DNA from: Rugalucina vietnamica
Taxonomy: Eukaryota > Mollusca > Bivalvia > Lucinida > Lucinidae
Assembly: GCA_964017185.1 (NCBI GenBank)
Contig: OZ024874.1
Coordinates: 33,518,721-33,582,720 of the forward strand
Direction of reading: 5' to 3'
Length of the DNA: 64,000 nucleotides
Shown piece by piece: positions 57,776 through 64,000 of this stretch; the stretch's first letter is position 1, and each line of letters starts with the position of its first letter. The position numbers were made by a program, and so were the translations under genes. The notes under the pieces are model-generated. The model did not search any database, was not told the DNA's origin, and saw only the letters and a list, made by a program, of their open reading frames with translations.

Positions 57776-58059
57776 TTTGGTGAGTACTGATCATCACTGC
57801 CATCCTGAGCTGAACTGACAAGTTCCTGCAGCATTGGCCGCTGTTGTTTACTCTCCCCATCTCGAGACCGCAGCTTCTTCAATGACTTAGGCAGTGTAGA
57901 GCAGGTCTGTGCAGCATGCTTGGCCATCAAATTCTGCTTGTTCTTGTTCTGCATCTGTCCAAATGGACTGACATGTCTAGGTCTCTTTTTCAGAAGGAGA
58001 ATAACTTCCTTGGGCTTTTCTTTGAGGTTGTTCACAAGCTTTTTCAACTGCCAGCCAAC
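57776..58059 (-). CDS. CNKSR: Internal exon of CNK/CNKSR scaffold protein (end of PDZ domain and following linker)
   Basis: CNK proteins are multidomain scaffolds (SAM, CRIC, PDZ, PH) that link Ras and Rho signalling to RAF/MAPK modules at the membrane. On the minus strand this 284-base exon encodes 94 residues. It begins VGWQLKKLVNNLKEKP and continues into a LLLKKRPRH segment, closely resembling the end of the vertebrate CNKSR2 PDZ domain (VGWQLKNLVN...LTLKKRPQ), as recalled from that family. A basic, Ser-rich linker follows, ending DDQYSP. The acceptor is TTACAG before GTT (phase 0) and the donor is CCAAA|GTAAGT, leaving two bases of a codon. The frame is open across the exon. The upstream exons (SAM, CRIC, PDZ start) should lie beyond 58,060 and were not seen. 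Identification is from remembered family sequence; no database search was run. Confidence 0.85.
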
Positions 58060-58650
58060 CTGTAACATTATGTAAACATGCCCATGAAATATACAGGTAT
58101 AAAGACCTTTCCAGCTGTCAAACTTGAAATTTTCCATTGAAGTTTTTTTACATATCTATTTTGTTTTTGCTCAAAAACATATATGGTGGATATACCTTAG
58201 AACCACAACTTTTCAGGAGGGAATTAACTCATTTGTGCACTAAATCTCTAAATACGCACCAGCTTTTACCATTCGTACCCCCTCAGCATTTTGCATTACT
58301 TGTGCATTGGTAACAAAATAAAAACAGGTCCTATATATAATGCTCTTCAATGCAATAGGCCTACGTTCCGACCAGAAGACTCTCCCTCAGTCTCATACTA
58401 TTCAGCTCTCATAGTGATATCTCGAGAGTGATATTCACTCCTTGTTTACCAGTGACCACATCAAAAGTAGTGATAAATTTGCACCTGTGTGCAAATTCTT
58501 AAAACACAGTTTACATGGCCAAAATATGCCCAGGGTGCAAATTTACACCACTGGTATCAATTTGCAACAGGGATACAATCCTGTGCTCAAAATGTGCATG
58601 TTAGTTAATAAAAAGTAAAACCAAGTTCCTTTAAGAGCAGGGAGAAAGGG
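58060..58650. other. CNKSR intron upstream of the PDZ exon
   Basis: No further exon recognised. 58,490-58,590 has GCAAATTTACACC-type motifs related to the subterminal region of the element at 6,830-11,752. Confidence 0.5.
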
Positions 58651-58915
58651 AATGGGCCATATGGTGGTTTCGGCTACTCAAGCCTCATCAGTGACCCTAT
58701 AAATCTGGCAACATGGGGCCAGAGACAATTACTGCAATTTTACAAATTTTAACTGGGATGTCAATACATCATAGATCAGCAAATCTAAATAGAAGCCAAA
58801 CGATTAAAAATGTTCCGATGCATGTATCTAAACTGCGTTTAAATTTCTGATTTCTAAGAATATCCTCACTGATCTCAAAGGACCAAAAGAAAATATAATC
58901 TGCACTAGATTATTA
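58650..58915 (-). repeat. Dispersed repeat F, inverted copy
   Basis: GGCTACTCAAGCCTCATCAG with TGACCCTATAAATCTGGC is the reverse complement of copy 1 at 34,255, and AAGAAAATATAATCTGCAC is the reverse of copy 2 near 57,345. Together with copy 2 it forms a broad inverted pair around the CNKSR exon. Confidence 0.55.
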
Positions 58916-59055
58916 GATCAAACATATTTTATTGCACAGATAAACAATAGAATTGGGAACAAGTTTTTGCAACGTTAGATAGTCCTCTCCCAAATACAAT
59001 AATATAACTAGCTTTTATGGCATAATGGTGAAAACAATTAAATCAATACAATATA

Positions 59056-60111
59056 CACTTCAGACCCGTTATAACGCGCTGGTCGGGGTCCACAAGTCGC
59101 ATGCGCGTTATAGGTGAGGCGCGTAATGCAAATCTACTGAGTCGGACCAGGCTGATCGCAGTTTCTGTAGTGTATTGGTGGGTGGGGAACCTATACGACG
59201 TGTGTATTGGCTTAACCGAGCTTGGCGGTTTATCGCAGAGTCCTTGTAAAATGGAATAAACAAAAGTGAAGTATTGCGTGTTCCACAGTTTTATCAGTTA
59301 AAAACGATCTACAATGATTAAATTTGTTTATTTACAACGTACGATTTTATGTGAAAAGAGCGTCCATGACACCGGGCTTATGTTGCTGTTGTATTGTAGA
59401 GTTCCGCCTTTGACTTATTGGCGCACCCGGATATTTAACGCGGACAAGACCGTATTTACATTTATTTTAATTCGCCTTTATTAATTGAATTTTCTGATCG
59501 GATAGAATTATACAAGATATAGGTGTCCCAATGCTTAGACAATCTTTGGTTTGTGTCGCCGTCGAAAATAAGCAACGTTGCGTAACAGGTGTCATCAATA
59601 GCCTACAGCAACCTGTGTTTACGGTCTCGTTACGGTCTATCGATAATCCCCTAGCTCACTGGGCTTATTTTCACAACTTTTATGGCTTATCTTAAGAAAA
59701 CAATGTGTCATCCACGCTTCGCGAACGGTGGATTGTGTAAGTCTAAAAATTACTGACATGGCAATTATCACTCTTGAATATACACGCAGCCGACACGGTT
59801 CGTAAACACATTATGCTTTCTATAAGAAAACCTGTTCTTTCAGTTTTAAATATGCAAAAGTAAATTAACATTAATTGTTCTCAATGTATAATATAGAGAA
59901 ACTGTTAGAAAATAGCACCTTGGCAAACGCCTGACAACTGCTTTTATTTTTTTTTCTCGAGTACCATAAAGAGAAACTGTAAGAAAACTGAACCTTGTTG
60001 AATTCCCTGCAAACGATCTTTTTAACAGTGAATTCATCCGCAAATAAACGCCTTAAACTGTAATACAATAAAGGAATATATAAGGGTAAAACGGCGCCGT
60101 CGCGTCGCCAC

Positions 60112-60151
<40 letters not shown>

Positions 60152-60250
60152 TTATCAAAAGTGGGTGGGCGAAATTTTGGGATCCAAGGTGCCCTCGCGT
60201 TATATCCAACACCGCGTTAATTCAAGGCGCGGTATAGCGGGTCTGTCCTG
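59056..60250. mobile_element. Mariner-type non-autonomous element, 1.2 kb
   Basis: Ends CACTTCAGACCCGTTATA and (inverted) CAGGACAGACCCGCTATA, flanked by TA at 59,054-59,055 and 60,251-60,252. The ends resemble the 187-bp MITE at 39,155. No transposase frame is evident; a T run of about 35 lies near 60,113-60,147. Confidence 0.72.
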
Positions 60251-60400
60251 TATGTTCCACTCATACATACATATTCTCTCGTGCTCTCACTCACACATGT
60301 AGTGCCATTGCAACTTTATAATTTGAATACATTTTGAAGTAGAGTATCTAGTCAAAGTTACAAAAAATGCACAGTGTTGTTTTAGTTTAATTAATAAGAA

Positions 60401-63400
60401 CTAGAAATTGGCTGCAAGCAAGGCTTTCAGTATACACCCCGCAAAATTATCTGAAGCTGGCCAATAACTTCCTAAGTCAAACATGCAGAAAATTTGTCAA
60501 AGATATCTTTTCAGCATTATATTCCTTCATGTATATCTTCAGTATGCCAGTCACATCTATAAGATATTAAAAGAATATATTGAAAGCTTGAGGTTGATTT
60601 CACTGTATGCACTATGATCATTGTTTATCATGAGAAATGGTAAAAAATTGGCTAAGTTAAATAAAAGCTGTAAATTTGTCAAAAATTAACTTTTCAGCAT
60701 AAAAAATATTCATGCACATCTAAAATATATATCTGGAACAAATCTACAAAGAATTTAAAAGAAACACTGAAAGCCCTAGGAGGAGTTGATTTCACAAAGT
60801 ATGCACTACCAACCATTAGTATATAAGCAATGGTCAAGAAATGGCTATGTTGAAAAATGCTGTAAATTTGTCAAAAATCACTTTTTCAGTATTATAATTA
60901 TTCATGCACATCTTCAATATGTGTGGAACATGTCTGCAAAGTATTGAAAAGAAATACTGAAAGCCCTAGGAGGAGTTGATTTCACAAAATATGCACTACC
61001 AACCAATAATTGTATATAACCAATGGTCAAAAAATGGCTATGTTAAACCAGAGGACCAACGGTCCTGTAAACGCTCACCTGAGATCTGCTACATTAACCA
61101 AATATTTATCTAAAAAAAATTGTCCTTTATGGGGCCCACCAACCAATCAAAATAAAGGATTAGGACAAAAGTCAACCAAACTGTAGAGGACTACTCTATA
61201 AACATTTCTGCAAAAATAGAATTCAAATATCTGCGATTGGACCAGAAAAAAATAGCCAATTTCCACTTTTCCTGTTTTAAGTCAATCAAAACTTTAAGTT
61301 GCCATAGCAACCAGATTTCTGATCCGACTGAAATAAAAAACACAAATTATGTAGAGACTACTGTCAGGAACATGTATACAAAGTACAGGCTTCATGCCAT
61401 AGACAATTTCTGAGGAGAAGATTTTAAAATGTTTTTCCAAATTTTACACTTTATGTGGCCCCAGCAACCAATCAAAATAAAGGATTAGGAAAAACGTCAC
61501 ATGAAACATAGAGATATACTCAATTAATATTTCTGCAAAGACAAAATTCAAATACCTACAATTGGTCCAGAAAAAATAGCTTATTTCCACTTTTCCCATT
61601 ATAAGTCTATGGAAACCATAGCAACCAGAGTTCTTATCCGACTGGAATAAAAAACACAAATTATGTAGAGGCTACTGTCAGGAACATGTATACAAAGTAC
61701 AGGATTCATCCACCTGACAGTTTCTGAGGAGAAGATTTTCGATTTTTTTTTTTTTTTTTTTTTCAAAATTTTGCCCTTTATGGGGCCCCAGCAACCAATC
61801 AAAATAAAGGATTAGGACAAAACTCATAAGAAATGTCAAACACTACTCAATAAACATTTCTGTAAAAACAAAATTCAAATGTCTGCAATTTGAGTGGAAA
61901 AAATAGCCGATTTCCACTTTTCCCATTATAAGTCTATGGAAACTTTAAGTTGCCATAGCAACAAGAGTTCTTATCCGCCAGGAATAAAAAACACAAATTA
62001 TGTAGAGGCCACTGTCAGGAACATGTATACAAAGTACAGGCTTAATCCCCTTGACAGTTTCTGAGAAGAAGATTTTTGAATGTTTTTCGAAATTTTGCCC
62101 TATATGGGGCCTCTGCAACCAATCAAAATAAAGGATTAGGATAAAAGTCACATGAAATGTAGAGGACTACTCAATAAACATTTCTGCAAAAACAAAATTC
62201 AAATGTCTGCAATTTTAGCGGAAAAATAGCCGATTTCCACTTTTCCCATTATAAGTCTATGGAAACTTTAAGTTGCCATAGCAACCAGAGTTCTTATCCG
62301 CCTGGAATAAAAAACACAAATTATGTAGAGGTCACTGTCAGGAACATGTATACAAAGTACAGGCTTAATCCCCTTGACAGTTTCTGAGAAGAAGATTTTT
62401 GAATGTTTTTTCGAAATTTTGCCCTATATGGGGCCGCTGCAACCAATCAAAATAAAGGATTAGGACAAAAGTCACATGAAACTTAGAGGACTACTCAATA
62501 AACATTTCTGCAAAAACAAAATTCAAATGTCTGCAATTTTAGCGGAAAAATAGCCGATTTCCACTTTTCCCATTATAAGTCTATGGAAACTTTAAGTTGC
62601 CATAGCAACCAGAGTTCTTATCCGCCTGGAATAAAAAACACAAATTATGTAGAGGCCACTGTCAGGAACATGTATACAAAGTACAGGCTTAATCCCCTTG
62701 ACAGTTTCTGGGAAGAAGATTTTTGAATGTTTTTCCAAAGTTTGCCCTGTATCGGGCCCCTGCAACCAATCAAAATGAAGGATTAGGACAAAAGTCACAT
62801 GAAACGAAGAGGACTACTCAATAAACATTTCTGCAAAAACAAAATTCAAATATCTCCAACAAGACAGCAAAAACTGGCAATTTTCACTTTTTTCCATATA
62901 AGTCTATGGGAAGCATAAGTTACCATAGTAACCAGAGTCCTTATCCGATCAAAACAAAAAACACAATTATTCTTTCCCCCTACCTGTAGATGGTGTATGT
63001 GTAATATGAGAACAATCGGCCCAGCGGTTTCAGAGAAGAAGATCTTTGAAATTGTGGACGACGATGGACGACGGACGGACGGACGGACGCTGGAGCATGG
63101 GTATACTATAAGCTCACCTATGAGCCTTCGGCTCAGGTGAGCTAAAAATGCTGTAAATTTGTCAGAAATAAATCTTTGAGTATTATAATTCTTCATGCAC
63201 ATTTTCAATATGTGTGGAACATGTCCGCAAAAGTATTGAAAAGAAATACTGAAAAGCCCTTGGAGGAGTTGATTTCACAAAGTATGCACTACCAACCATT
63301 ATCTGATTATTGTATATAAGCAATGGTCAAAAACGACTATGTTGAAAAATGCTGTACATTTGACAAAAAATATTTTTTCATCATCATAATTCTTCATGCA

Positions 63401-63550
63401 CATCTTCAATATGTGTGGAACATGTCTGCAAAGTACTGTAAAGAAATACTGAAAGCCCTAGGAGGAGTTGATTTCATAAACTATGAACTACCAACCATTA
63501 TTGTTTATAAGCAATGGTCAAAAAATGGCTATGTTAAAAATTGCTGTAAA
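60401..63550 (+). mobile_element. Family C copy C3 (3' end not seen), holding A17
   Basis: CTAGAAATTGGCTGCAAGC, then GGCTTTCAGTATACACCCCGC; core units of ~180-200 bp (AAGCCCTAGGAGGAGTTGAT, TTCATGCACATCTTCAATATG). A17 interrupts it at 61,048 and the core resumes at 63,146. After ~63,550 the unit pattern stops, without the 3' hairpin. Confidence 0.78.
61048..63145 (+). mobile_element. Family A copy A17 (X-box core), inserted in C3
   Basis: CCAGAGGACCAACGGTCCTG start and TCAGGTGAGCTAA end. The core consists of ~323-bp units with GTTGCCATAGCAAC. Flanks TATGTTAAA and AAATGCTGTAAATTTGTC correspond to the uninterrupted TATGTTGAAAAATGCTG at 60,848. The microsatellite GGACGGACGGACGGACG is at about 63,072-63,088. 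Confidence 0.92.
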
Positions 63551-64000
63551 GGCCTAGGGATTTTAAGGCCTGATTTCGGCCTCATGTATTGGTAAAAAAT
63601 TGAATTTTGGAATTTTCAGGAGAAAAGTATTGCAAATAGCAGGTATATGTCCCTGCTTATAAAATCTAGCACAACTATCGCAATCAAATTACACATGTTG
63701 CCATGGCAACGCTCAGAAACGCATAGAAATAACACTTTTTGCAATTTTGGGTCTATTTTTCACCATTCAACATCATTTTCAACTACCGGCCCACGCTACG
63801 AACAATTTCTTATAATGAAATAATTATGGAGTATCATCCAGAGATATTGTATGCTAAGTATCATTTTGTTCGTTGTGTGGGCTGGCACTTAAAAATTAAA
63901 AAATATGTTCAGAAATGGCCAAAAATAGACCAAAAACTGCAGAATTTGTTCTATCTATGGTTCTTCTAGGCATTGCCATGGCAACGCTTGTAGGATGAAT
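63551..64000. other. Intronic sequence with two RFX-type palindromes
   Basis: GTTGCCATGGCAAC at 63,697-63,710 is a perfect palindromic X-box; ATTGCCATGGCAAC at 63,972-63,985 differs by one base. No exon, RNA or mobile-element end was recognised. Confidence 0.5.

Noticed and set aside
57639-57860. 73-residue minus-strand frame
   Set aside because: Overlaps the CNKSR exon in another frame; the in-frame CNKSR reading is far better supported.

Overview
The window looks like intronic sequence from a metazoan, most likely a bivalve mollusc. This rests on AT-rich, intron-sized non-coding DNA, host exons with GT/AG borders, and dense hairpin-ended elements with tandem cores of the kind described in bivalves (pearl/Helentron-associated elements). 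Only two convincing host exons were found, both on the minus strand: 57,776-58,059, recognisable as the end of the PDZ domain of connector enhancer of kinase suppressor of Ras (CNK/CNKSR), and 38,763-39,007. Their splice phases match exactly, so they are probably consecutive exons separated by an 18.8-kb intron. Nearly everything else is transposable elements nested in one another. No rRNA, tRNA, CRISPR or prokaryotic features were seen.

Four non-autonomous families dominate, called here A (17 copies plus a fragment), C (3), D (4) and E (3). All copies lie in the same (+) orientation. Each family has a 5' start of the type C/T-N-AGA, a 5' hairpin, a short arm, a core of tandem repeats, a microsatellite, and a 3' hairpin whose right arm can also pair with the 5' arm. 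A and D end in (G)AGCTAA, and C and E use TATACCCCC arms. Filled and empty sites inside the window show that A copies insert without any target duplication, usually in the middle of A runs. This fits a Helitron/Helentron-type mechanism; the assignment is inference, since no Rep/helicase gene is present.

Layout: 1-6,799 A copies, a LINE tail fragment and D1; 6,830-11,752 a TIR element holding A3 and A4; 12.2-17.2 kb A5-A7 in duplicated host sequence; 17,226-21,815 a three-level nest (A8 in C1 in D2); 21,902-33,832 A9 followed by D3, which carries A10, A11, A12 and a LINE; 33.8-38.7 kb host sequence, C2 and A13; 38.8-39.3 kb exon and mariner-type MITE; 39.5-44.6 kb E1, D4 (uninterrupted twin of D3) and E2; 44,586-54,143 a large TIR element holding the self-nested A14/A15 and a 4.15-kb TIR element; 54.7-58.9 kb A16, E3, a LINE fragment and the CNKSR exon; 59,056-60,250 a mariner-type element; 60.4-63.6 kb C3 holding A17.

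The most unusual signal is that the tandem cores are arrays of exact matches to transcription-factor sites: D cores carry an inverted AGGTCA repeat with 3-base spacer (oestrogen response element type) every 128 bp plus a DR1 site; one A core carries a perfect RFX X-box every ~323 bp; the other A cores carry TCAAGGTCA (ERR/NR5A type) and TCATGTGA. Whether these are used is unknown.
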